64,000 nt of DNA from Blastococcus colisei (lineage in GTDB: Bacteria; Actinomycetota; Actinomycetes; Mycobacteriales; Geodermatophilaceae). Below, piece by piece: positions 32,759 to 40,426 of the stretch (position 1 is the stretch's first letter; each line of letters starts with the position of its first letter). The notes under the pieces were generated by a model. It saw nothing but the letters and a program-made list of their open reading frames with translations. It ran no database searches and was not told where the DNA came from. The stretch is from contig NZ_VFQE01000001.1 of NCBI RefSeq assembly GCF_006717095.1, positions 2,356,001-2,420,000 of the forward strand, written 5' to 3'. The position numbers were made by a program, and so were the translations under genes.

Positions 32759-33385
32759 GGCGTGCCCTCTGTGCGGAGCGGCTCGATGGCGACCGCCGCC
32801 CGTTGTTGAGCGCGGCTGCCTCGCAGTGTGCCGACATCCGGCCACCGGCGGTGCGTTCCGTCGCGCGGCTCCTCGACGCACCGCTGCCGCCAGTGCTCGT
32901 CCTGTCGTCAGCCGGGGCCGGGACCTGCTCGGTGCCAGGGCACGAACAGCTACCCCAGGCCGAGCATCACCGTTGCGTGGACTGCGCGGCGGCGGCGAGG
33001 AGCACGACGGCGACGACCACGGAGAGGGTCGACAGCAGGCCGTTGGAGGACATTCCACAGGACCGATCTGACATGTGTCGAGAAGATCGCCTGGTCGCTC
33101 GCGAAGCCCAGCAGGCCGAACACCAGGAGGAACAGCGTCACGAGGACGGCGCCGGTGCGTGCGTGGCGTACACGAGGGCTCCGGGCCCGTCCGTTCCTGG
33201 AGTGTGCGGAGGTGGGGATCCGGCGCCTCGTGAGGTGACGGACACGGTGAGTCAGTGGCTGCAGGATTTCATCGGTGACGCAGCAACGCGCATTGACAGC
33301 GAGTAGCGACTGCCCAACCATTCTGAACCGCCGTGGCACCGGAAACCGTCCGTCAAACGACACTCACGGGGCCAAGGGGGAACCG
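32759..33385. other. 627-base region upstream of the SARP gene
   Basis: No intact gene is supported here. It contains the membrane-protein remnant listed separately and must hold promoters for both divergent transcription units (DyP partner and SARP regulator). No clear -35/-10 pair was found. Confidence 0.4.
32960..33180 (-). pseudogene. Frameshifted remnant of a small membrane protein
   Basis: On the minus strand, one frame encodes a hydrophobic helix (GAVLVTLFLLVFGLLGF). At about 33050 the coding-like sequence shifts to another frame that encodes NGLLSTLSVVVAVVLLAAAA. The two halves together look like a small two-helix actinobacterial membrane protein. A UAG occurs further on, between GLG and LFV, without a Cys context. 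The frameshift and stops indicate decay; identity is uncertain. Confidence 0.3.
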
Positions 33386-34132
33386 ATGGACCACGCGGTG
33401 GTGACACGTGTCGGCTTGCTGGACGGGTTCACCCTCGAGCTGCAGGGTGTCGGTCGTGATGCTGCACCGGAGCTCCCGCGAACAGTTCAACGACTGATCG
33501 CGCATCTCAGTCTCACCAGACGGCCGGCACGAACGGCGATCGCCGGGAAGCTGTGGCCGGAGGTCACCGAAGAACACGCACATGGCAGCTTGCGGTCCTC
33601 GCTGTGGCGCGTGCACAAGGTCGCACCGGGACTCATCACCGTGTCCGGCGGCACGTTGTCCATCGCTCGTGATGTGCTCGTCGACGTCCATGAGTTGGTG
33701 GCGTGGGCGCGGCAGGCACTGGATCCTTCCTGCTCGGCGACGGACGTCCTCGCCGCCGGAGACCTCGGTCTGCCGGGGGAGCTCCTCCCGGGGTGGTACG
33801 AGGACTGGGTTCTCCTCGAGCGCGAGCGGCTGCGACAACTCCGCATGCACGCCCTCGAGGCGCTGGCGGAGAAGTACGCGGCAGCGGGCCGCTACGGCGA
33901 GGCAGTGCAAGCGGCGTACGCCGCAGTACGAGCCGAGCCGCTGAGAGAGAGCGCCCACCGCACGGTCGTGCGTGTCCACCTGGCCGAGGGGAACGTTGCC
34001 GAGGCGGTCCGCGCATACGAGTCGTTCCACGAGATGCTGGCCGACGAGATGGGCGCTGCTCCGACGCCGCAGATGCGCCGACTGGTCGACAACCTCCCGG
34101 GGCGACGCGCGACGGCGGCGATCCGCTCCTGA
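33386..34132 (+). CDS. SARP/BTAD-family transcriptional activator
   Basis: 248 residues from ATG 33386 (AAGGGGG ribosome site). The N-terminal OmpR-like DNA-binding domain (about 1-95) contains RTAIAGKLWPEVTEEHAHGSLRSSLWRV, and the bacterial transcriptional activation domain (about 100-240) has PGWYEDWVLLERERLRQLRMHALEALA and later tandem TPR-like helices. There is no ATPase domain, as in small SARPs such as AfsR-type truncations. It directly precedes the eCIS operon in the same orientation, so it is probably its activator. Three similar heptamers lie in the next gap and may be its sites. Confidence 0.88.
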   Translation: MDHAVVTRVGLLDGFTLELQGVGRDAAPELPRTVQRLIAHLSLTRRPARTAIAGKLWPEVTEEHAHGSLRSSLWRVHKVAPGLITVSGGTLSIARDVLVDVHELVAWARQALDPSCSATDVLAAGDLGLPGELLPGWYEDWVLLERERLRQLRMHALEALAEKYAAAGRYGEAVQAAYAAVRAEPLRESAHRTVVRVHLAEGNVAEAVRAYESFHEMLADEMGAAPTPQMRRLVDNLPGRRATAAIRS

Positions 34133-34472
34133 GGCCGCGGAGGGTTCTCCTCGGCGACGAGCGGGCTCTCCCACCGTGGGGGAGTGGCCTCCGCAGTCGT
34201 CGCGCTGATGCCGCTTCCGTCGCGAGCTCGTGTGGTGGCACGCCTGGACCCACGGCCGGTCTGCCTCGCGATCCGGGCGGGATCGTCCGAGGTGGCCGAG
34301 GACCGACGTACCGGTGTTCCGACGGCGACCCGCCGACGTTGACATGGTCGTGACGGTGCGGTGACGCCGGGCCCCGACCATCGGGGTGTGGGGAGACGGG
34401 CGGGGCCCCCGGTGTCGCACGCCGGAGCAGTAGCGGGCTGAGCGGACAGGCAGCCGGGCCGAAGGAGCGGTG
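34133..34472 (+). promoter_or_regulatory. eCIS operon upstream region with heptamer repeats and a -35-like box
   Basis: No gene is seen in these 340 bases. Heptamers CCGACGT (34303-34309), CCGACGG (34319-34325) and CCGACGT (34333-34339) occur at 16- and 14-base steps. The last one runs into TTGACA (34339-34344), a perfect -35 hexamer; a -10 box is not obvious. SARP activators bind direct heptamer repeats overlapping the -35 region, though with 11- or 22-base periods. The repeats are seen; SARP binding is inferred and the spacing is not classical. Confidence 0.4.
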
Positions 34473-35441
34473 ATGAGCACGCAGGACCACGGCGACCGGG
34501 CGGCCGCCAACGATCCGGGGGCCAGTGCGTCGGCCACCGCGGCGGAGGAGCGCACCTCGTCGACGGACGATTCCGCGGGTTCGGCGAAGGGCGCCCGACA
34601 GGGGGGCAAGACGCCGGCTCCGGACGACTCGACCCCCGACACCCTCGGCGAACTCATGGCAGAGCTCCGGAAACGGCAGTCGGAGCTCGCCACCACCATC
34701 AAGCAGGGCAAGGCCTCGCTCGCCGACCGCGAGAGCCAGCAGCAGAAGGTGAAGAAGCAGCTGGCCGACCTCGACCGTGCCGCGGGCGATCTCGAGAGGA
34801 CGCGCACGGACAGCCAATCCGTCCTCGACGACGCGCAGAAGGCCCTGGACGACGCCCGCCCGCTCATCGACCAGCTCGACGACGACGTCGAGGAGGCGCT
34901 CGGGAAGGCGCTCGCAGCGATCGACAAGGCCATCGCCGACAAGCAGGCCGAGGTCGACGTCCAGGCCGGCGAGGTCCCGAAGCTCGAGTCGGAGCGCGAC
35001 CGGCTGCAGCGAGCATGGGTCGAGCAGCAGGTGGCCCACGACGCCGCCAGCGCGCGGCTCACGGGACTGCCTGCGGCCATCAAGCAGACGACGGCCAGGC
35101 TCAAGGCGCTCCGGTCCGAACTCGTCGCCGCGACGACCGCGGGGCATGCCGCGAAGGCCTGCGTCCTGGCGCTGGAGGTCACCGCCAGGAAGACCGAGCT
35201 CGAGGACCTGCGCGACCCCTCGTACGAGGCGGATCTGATCGAGGCGGTCACCGACGCCGGGACGGCGCTCTCCGCGGCGGGCGACGCCCTCGCCGACGGG
35301 CAGTCCGCCCTCACCGAGCGTCAGGCGAAGGTCGACGAGCTGAAGGCCGAGCTGACCGCGCTGTGGCAGTCCCGGGCCGCGAAGGTCCAGCAGTTGTACG
35401 ACGCGCCGTCCGACGCGGCGTCCGCCGCCCCCGCAGCCTGA
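34473..35441 (+). CDS. Coiled-coil protein, first gene of the eCIS operon
   Basis: 322 residues from ATG 34473 (AAGGAG upstream). The first 55 residues are low complexity. The rest is almost continuous coiled coil: about 60-165 and 170-310, with runs such as LMAELRKRQSEL, DDVEEALGKALAAIDKAIADK and DLIEAVTDAGTALSAAGDALADGQSAL. No enzyme or membrane motif is present. It is followed by the sheath gene after 12 bases. It could be a short tape-measure/ruler or a scaffold, because no other such protein is found in the cluster; that is inference only. Confidence 0.65.
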   Translation: MSTQDHGDRAAANDPGASASATAAEERTSSTDDSAGSAKGARQGGKTPAPDDSTPDTLGELMAELRKRQSELATTIKQGKASLADRESQQQKVKKQLADLDRAAGDLERTRTDSQSVLDDAQKALDDARPLIDQLDDDVEEALGKALAAIDKAIADKQAEVDVQAGEVPKLESERDRLQRAWVEQQVAHDAASARLTGLPAAIKQTTARLKALRSELVAATTAGHAAKACVLALEVTARKTELEDLRDPSYEADLIEAVTDAGTALSAAGDALADGQSALTERQAKVDELKAELTALWQSRAAKVQQLYDAPSDAASAAPAA

Positions 35442-35453
35442 GGAGTCGGGTAC

Positions 35454-36962
35454 ATGCCCCCGCAGTTGAGCTATCCCGGTGTGTACGTCGAGGAGATCCC
35501 GAGCGGTGTCCGTGCGATCACGGGGGTCGCGACGTCGATCGCGGCGTTCGTCGGCTGGACACCCCGTGGGCCGGTCGACCAGGCCGGCCACGTCTTCAGC
35601 TGGGCTGACTACGACCGCCACTTCGGAGGGCTTCACCGCGACAGCATCGTGAGTTATGCGGTGTCGCACTTCTTCGCCGCCGGTGGCCAGGAGGCGTACA
35701 TCGTCCGGGTGGCGGACCCTGCGGCGACCCTCGCCGAACTGACGGTGGACGACCTGACGCTCCGGAGCACGGGCCCGGGGGAGTGGGGCAACGAGTACGG
35801 CGTCGATGTCGTCGTCGTCAGCACCGACGACGACGGGAGCCTGCGTTTCGGGCTGACGGTGATCCGCCGCAACCCCTCGGACGGCACCCGGCAGGTGGCC
35901 GAGGTCTTCGAGAACCTGTCGCTGCTCCCCTCGGACGCGCGGTACGTCGAGGGCGTCGTCAACGAGGAGTCCGAGATCCTCAACGCCGCGGTCGCCGAGG
36001 GCGGGACGACCGTCTCCGCCGTCACCGGGGAGATGCTCCAGGGCGGTTCCGGCGGCACGGTCCTCATGCCAGGAGACGCCGACTTCTGGGCGCAGGTCAT
36101 GCCCACCGACGCGGACGAGGACGGTCGCCTCGGTGGGGTGCACCACCTGGACCGGGTCGATCTGGTCAACCTGCTGTGCGTGCCGGGCCTCACCGACCTC
36201 GCCAGCCTGGCGGCGCTGGCGGCATTCTGCAGGGACCGTCGCACCTTCCTCATCGCCGATGGCGGCACCACGACGAACGACGCGACCGTCACGCCGATCC
36301 AGGGTGACGCAGGGATCAACGCCGCCCTCTACTACCCGTGGGTGCGGGTGCCCGATCCGCTCCAGGAGGGGCGGGCGCGCCCGTTCCCCCCGAGCGGGAT
36401 CGTCGCCGGCATCTACGCCCGGACCGACACCACCCGCGGAGTCTGGAAGGCCCCCGCCGGCATCGATGCGAGCCTCGGTCCGGTGCGTGACCTCGGCAAC
36501 GTGCTCACCGACGCGGAGTCGGGCCGGCTGAACAAGAAGGGCGTGAACGCGCTCCGGACCTTTCCCATCTACGGCCCCGTCGTCTGGGGCGCGCGCACCT
36601 GCCGAGGCAACGACGAGATCGGGTCCGAGTGGAAGTACGTGCCGGTCAGGAGGACGGCGCTGTTCATCGAGGAAACCCTCCGCCGGAGTCTGAAGTGGGT
36701 CGTGTTCGAGCCCAACGACGAACCACTGTGGGCGCAGATCCGGCTCAACGTGGGTGCCTTCCTGCACGACCAGTTCCGCAAGGGCGCCTTCCAGGGGGCG
36801 ACACCGCGGGAGGCCTACTTCGTCAAGTGCGACAAGGAAACGACGACCCAGAACGACAGGAACCTCGGCATCGTCAACATCGTGGTCGGCTTCGCCCCGC
36901 TGAAGCCCGCCGAGTTCGTCGTGCTCAAGCTCCAGCAGATGGCTGGGCAGGTCCAGGCCTGA
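35454..36962 (+). CDS. Contractile tail sheath protein (eCIS)
   Basis: 502 residues. Family features are the start (S-Y-P-G-V-Y-V-E-E-I-P), GVATSIAAFVGWTPRGP near 25, a central subtilisin-like sheath domain, VPDPLQEGRARPFPPSGIVAGIYARTDTTRGVWKAPAG near 295-330 and the C-terminal half FPIYGPVVWGARTC, SEWKYVPVRRTALFIEETLRRSLKWVVFEPN. It forms the contracting outer cylinder, as Afp2-4. Only one sheath gene is present, unlike the multiple sheath paralogues in Afp and PVC. Confidence 0.96.
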   Translation: MPPQLSYPGVYVEEIPSGVRAITGVATSIAAFVGWTPRGPVDQAGHVFSWADYDRHFGGLHRDSIVSYAVSHFFAAGGQEAYIVRVADPAATLAELTVDDLTLRSTGPGEWGNEYGVDVVVVSTDDDGSLRFGLTVIRRNPSDGTRQVAEVFENLSLLPSDARYVEGVVNEESEILNAAVAEGGTTVSAVTGEMLQGGSGGTVLMPGDADFWAQVMPTDADEDGRLGGVHHLDRVDLVNLLCVPGLTDLASLAALAAFCRDRRTFLIADGGTTTNDATVTPIQGDAGINAALYYPWVRVPDPLQEGRARPFPPSGIVAGIYARTDTTRGVWKAPAGIDASLGPVRDLGNVLTDAESGRLNKKGVNALRTFPIYGPVVWGARTCRGNDEIGSEWKYVPVRRTALFIEETLRRSLKWVVFEPNDEPLWAQIRLNVGAFLHDQFRKGAFQGATPREAYFVKCDKETTTQNDRNLGIVNIVVGFAPLKPAEFVVLKLQQMAGQVQA

Positions 36963-36972
36963 GGAGGCGACG

Positions 36973-37491
36973 ATGGCCCAGTTCAACGTCAACGTCCACC
37001 GCTTCGACCCCTACAAGAACTTCAAGTTCAGGGTCCGGTGGGAGGGCCGGGACGTCGCCGGCATCAGCAAGGTAGGAGCCCTCAAGCGAACGACGGAGGT
37101 CGTCGAGCACCGCGAGGGCGGCGATCCCAGCACCAGCCGCCGGGGCCCGGGCAGGACGAAGTACGAGGCGATCACCCTGGAACGGGGCGTGACGCACGAC
37201 CTGGAGTTCGAGCAGTGGGCGAACAAGGTCTGGCACTACGGCAACGGTCCCGGGCAGGAGATGTCGCTCAAGGACTTCCGCCGCGACCTCCTGATCGACC
37301 TCTACAACGAGGCGGGCCAGGTCGTGAAGACGTTCAAGGTCTACCGCTGCTGGGTCTCGGAATTCCAGACGCTGCCCGACCTCGACGCCAACGCCAACGC
37401 GGTCGCGATCGAGACGATCAAGCTGGAGAACGAGGGGTGGGAACGCGACCGCGACGTGCCCGAGCCCTCCGAGCCCACGCTGAACCAGTGA
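36973..37491 (+). CDS. eCIS inner tube protein (gp19-like)
   Basis: 172 residues with GAGGAGG ribosome site. The opening (VNVHRFDPYKNFKFRVRW), then ISKVGALKRTTEVVEHREGGDPS and TKYEAITLERGVTHD, is the T4 gp19-like/Hcp-like tube fold, equivalent to Afp1/Afp5. It stacks as hexameric rings within the sheath and carries or surrounds cargo. A single tube gene is present. It follows the sheath gene closely, as in other CIS loci. Confidence 0.96.
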   Translation: MAQFNVNVHRFDPYKNFKFRVRWEGRDVAGISKVGALKRTTEVVEHREGGDPSTSRRGPGRTKYEAITLERGVTHDLEFEQWANKVWHYGNGPGQEMSLKDFRRDLLIDLYNEAGQVVKTFKVYRCWVSEFQTLPDLDANANAVAIETIKLENEGWERDRDVPEPSEPTLNQ

Positions 37492-37494
37492 CCC

Positions 37495-38214
37495 ATGCTC
37501 GCCGCCGATCTCGTCTCCGCCTGGGAGCAGGGCCAGAGCCGGTCACCTGCTCACCGCTGGCAGCCCCTCCTGGCCGTGCTGGGGGTCGACGTCGGCCGGC
37601 GGACGCAGCTGAGCGTCGGACAGCGCGACGCCCTGTTGCTGGACCTGCGGGGTGAGCTGTTCGGCTCGAGCATCGTCGCCGTCGCCTCGTGCCCCGACTG
37701 CGCGGAGCGGGTGGAGCTCGGCTTCGAGGTCGACGACGTGCGCACCCGCCCGCCCGGCGATCCGACGGCCACCTTCGAGCTGACCAGCGCGGGCTACACC
37801 GTTCTCGCCCGGCCGCCCGCGGCGGGGGACCTCGCCGAGCTCGGGACGGCCCGGTCCGGGGCGGACGCACGCGAGCTCCTGATGGCCCGGTGTGTCACTG
37901 CCGCCCGGCGGGGGGACGCCGACGTCCCGGTGACGGAGCTCCCTGACGGCGTCCGCGCGGAGCTGGTGGCGCGGATGGCCGCGGCCGACCCGCAGGCCGA
38001 CACCCGCCTCGTGCTCACCTGCCCCTCCTGCGCGTGCACCTGGGCGGCGACGTTCGACATCGTGTCCTTCCTCTGGCAGGAGCTGGACGCCTGGGTCCAC
38101 AGCCTGATCGACGACGTCCACCGCCTCGCGTCGGCGTACGGCTGGTCGGAGGCCGAGATCTTCGCCATGAGCCCGTCGCGTCGATCCCTCTACCTCGGTC
38201 TGGTCCGGAGATGA
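37495..38214 (+). CDS. gp26-like baseplate/chaperone protein with two Cys pairs
   Basis: 239 residues, 3 bases after the tube gene. Two knuckles are visible: C-P-D-C near 63 and C-P-S-C-A-C near 179. A gp26-like pattern (LLLDLRGELFGSSIVAVASCPDC and a C-terminal IVSFLWQELDAWVHSLIDDVHRLASAYGWSEAEIFAMS) matches the T4-type baseplate hub assembly/chaperone family found in actinobacterial eCIS. The paired CxxC suggests zinc binding. It may assist baseplate or hub assembly. Confidence 0.8.
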   Translation: MLAADLVSAWEQGQSRSPAHRWQPLLAVLGVDVGRRTQLSVGQRDALLLDLRGELFGSSIVAVASCPDCAERVELGFEVDDVRTRPPGDPTATFELTSAGYTVLARPPAAGDLAELGTARSGADARELLMARCVTAARRGDADVPVTELPDGVRAELVARMAAADPQADTRLVLTCPSCACTWAATFDIVSFLWQELDAWVHSLIDDVHRLASAYGWSEAEIFAMSPSRRSLYLGLVRR

Positions 38215-39182
38215 CCGACTTCCTGGGCCACCTCGTGGCGCGCAGCGCGGGTCTGGGGGAGGAGCTGGCACCACGGCTCCGGGCCAGGTTCGAGCCGGTC
38301 GGCGGCCCTTCGGTGACCGACCCCGATCCAGGGGACGACGAGCCACCCGGGATCCACTCGGTGCACCGGCTCCCATCCGCACCGGATCCTGCACCCCCGG
38401 CCGGACGGGACCCCGCGGACGGCGCTCCCGCCCGCGGGGTGGCTCGAGCGGACGAGCCGCCGCCGGCTCCCGCCCCCGGTTCGGAGTTGCGCGAAGCCGG
38501 ATCGGCAGGCGCGGTGCCGCCCCGGGGACCACGCCGGCCCGTCGTGGTGGCCCCCGCACCAGTCGTGGCACCCGTTGCGCCGGTTCCCCCGGCCGCCCCT
38601 CCGGCCACGGACGTCCCGCCGCCGCAGGCCGAGGTGGCGGCCGCGTCGACACCGACGGCGGTGCCGGCGCCGGCGCCGTTGCCGTCCTCGCCGTCGGCGC
38701 AGGACCGGGTCCGCCCGATCGTCGCCGACCCGGCGCACCACGCGCCCCGGCTCGCCCGGCCGGGAGACGCCGACGAGGCCGCTCCGGGCGTGGCCACGCC
38801 GCCCCCCCGTCCGCCGGCGGAGGTGGTGGCCCATCGCGGGACGCCCCCGGAGCGTGAGGCAGCCGCACCGCTCGAGGCTCCGGTCGCCGCACCCCCTCCC
38901 GGTGACGTCCCGCCGGTGCCACGACGCGAGCCCGCCCGGCGCCGGGCGCCGTCGGAGGACGTCGGTCCCGAGCACTGGCTGCGTCCGCCGCCCCCACGCG
39001 AGCGCTCGCCCGATCACGCGGACCGGACGAGCGCGCGCACACAGCCGACCATCGAGGTCACCATCGGTCGGGTCGAGATCCGGAGCCGGCCGGCACCCAG
39101 TGCGGCACCGCGGCAGCCGGCGCCCCGCGCAGGAGTGCTGCCGCTGGCCGAGTACCTCGCCCGCCGGTCGGGGAGCCGATGA
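38211..39182 (+). CDS. Proline-rich eCIS protein
   Basis: 323 residues; ATG overlaps the previous stop (ATGA). The first 30 residues are folded-like. About 40-270 is a Pro/Ala/Val/Arg-rich disordered region, and a short conserved C-terminal segment (PTIEVTIGRVEIRS) ends the protein before the LAEYLARR helix. Proteins of this layout, with the TIEVTIGRVE motif, occur at this place in many eCIS loci. The role is unknown; a flexible linker or assembly factor is likely. Confidence 0.75.
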   Translation: MTDFLGHLVARSAGLGEELAPRLRARFEPVGGPSVTDPDPGDDEPPGIHSVHRLPSAPDPAPPAGRDPADGAPARGVARADEPPPAPAPGSELREAGSAGAVPPRGPRRPVVVAPAPVVAPVAPVPPAAPPATDVPPPQAEVAAASTPTAVPAPAPLPSSPSAQDRVRPIVADPAHHAPRLARPGDADEAAPGVATPPPRPPAEVVAHRGTPPEREAAAPLEAPVAAPPPGDVPPVPRREPARRRAPSEDVGPEHWLRPPPPRERSPDHADRTSARTQPTIEVTIGRVEIRSRPAPSAAPRQPAPRAGVLPLAEYLARRSGSR

Positions 39183-40426
39183 TGGCCAACCACCTGGCGA
39201 TCGCGACGGTCACCGAGGCGCTGCGCCTGCGGCTCGCCGAGGTCATCGGGACCGAGGTCTCGGGCGTCGACGTCGTCGCCCGGCGCCCGGAGGCCACGGA
39301 CGGCCAGTCGACGAGCCAGGTCACCATCTTCCTGTACCGGGTGACGCCCAACGCGGCACTGCGGAACGCGGACCTGCCGACCCGCGGCGCCGACGGCAAC
39401 GACGTTCGCCGGCGTCCGCGCGTCGCCATCGACCTGCACTACCTGCTGAGCTTCTCGGGCGACGAGGAGCAGCTGGTCCCGCAGCGCATGCTCGGCACCT
39501 CGCTCGCGGCCCTCCACAGCGCTCCCGGCCTCAGCCGCGCCGAGCTGGCGACAGCGAGCCAGGACGAGCCGTGGCTGACGGGCTCGGACATGGCCCAGGA
39601 GGTCGAGTCGGTGCACTTCTCCCTCGGCCAGCTGTCGCTGGACGACATGTCGAAGGTCTGGTCGGTGTTCGTCCAGGTGCCCTACCGACTGTCGGTGGCC
39701 TACGGCGCGAGCGTCGTGCTCATCGAGGCACCGGTCACGGCGCGTGATCCCGTCCCGGTGCAGCAGAGCGGCGTCGACGCCGTCCCCGTGCGACAGCCGG
39801 TCATCGACCAGGTCCGAGTGACGGGAACTGCCTCCGCCGGTGCGCCACTCCAGCTCGAGATCCTCGGACGGAACCTCCGGGGCCCGGTCACCGCGGTGCG
39901 TGTGGACGACGGGGACCCGGCGCCGGTCGCCACGGTGACCGACCGCCGGATCGTCGTGGGCGCCGACGGTCTGCCCGCCGGCGTCCATGCGGTCCAGGTG
40001 GTGCACCGGTTGGAGATCGGCGTGCCGCCGGTCCCGCACGATGCGGTGGAGTCCGCGAGCGCGGCCTTCCTCCTGCGCCCCTCCGTCACCGCCGACTTCG
40101 TGCCCGACGCCGGCCCGCCGCCGGACCCCCGGAAGGACGTGGTGGCCGTGACGTTCGCGCCGCCCCTGGCCGCGGGCCAGCGGGTGAGCCTCCTGCTCGA
40201 CGAGTTCACCACCCCGGCACCGGCCGACCGCCTGCTCGGCTTCCACCGCCTCGAGCCGGTGACCGCCCCTGCGGCGGGGGATACCACCCTGCGCTTCGTC
40301 CGGGGCGACGTCCCCGCCGGGACCTACCTGGTCCGCGTACAGGTGGCCGGCGCCGAGAGCCCGCTGGACTTCCACCGCGGCGAGACCCCGTCGAGGCCTC
40401 CCGATCCACGGGTGACGCTCCCATGA
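39179..40426 (+). CDS. DUF4255 tail-terminator-like protein (Afp16 type) with C-terminal beta domains
   Basis: 415 residues; start overlaps previous stop (ATGA); ATG 39182 is also possible. The N-terminal about 190 residues are DUF4255 (LAIATVTEALRLRLAEVIG, then FLYRVTPNAALRNADLP and RPRVAIDLHYLLSFSGDEEQLVPQRMLG), the family of Afp16/Pvc16, which caps the tube at the sheath top. After about 200 residues, two beta-rich modules follow (QPVIDQVRVTGTASAGAPLQLEILG and later), IPT/Ig-like in look, absent from minimal Afp16. The extension may alter the terminator or contribute to the particle surface. Confidence 0.88.
   Translation: MMANHLAIATVTEALRLRLAEVIGTEVSGVDVVARRPEATDGQSTSQVTIFLYRVTPNAALRNADLPTRGADGNDVRRRPRVAIDLHYLLSFSGDEEQLVPQRMLGTSLAALHSAPGLSRAELATASQDEPWLTGSDMAQEVESVHFSLGQLSLDDMSKVWSVFVQVPYRLSVAYGASVVLIEAPVTARDPVPVQQSGVDAVPVRQPVIDQVRVTGTASAGAPLQLEILGRNLRGPVTAVRVDDGDPAPVATVTDRRIVVGADGLPAGVHAVQVVHRLEIGVPPVPHDAVESASAAFLLRPSVTADFVPDAGPPPDPRKDVVAVTFAPPLAAGQRVSLLLDEFTTPAPADRLLGFHRLEPVTAPAAGDTTLRFVRGDVPAGTYLVRVQVAGAESPLDFHRGETPSRPPDPRVTLP

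Noticed and set aside
32960-33180. UAG near this membrane-protein remnant as a third Sec codon.
   Set aside because: The UAG is not at a Cys or Sec context and the gene is already frameshifted at about 33050, so it is a decayed gene.
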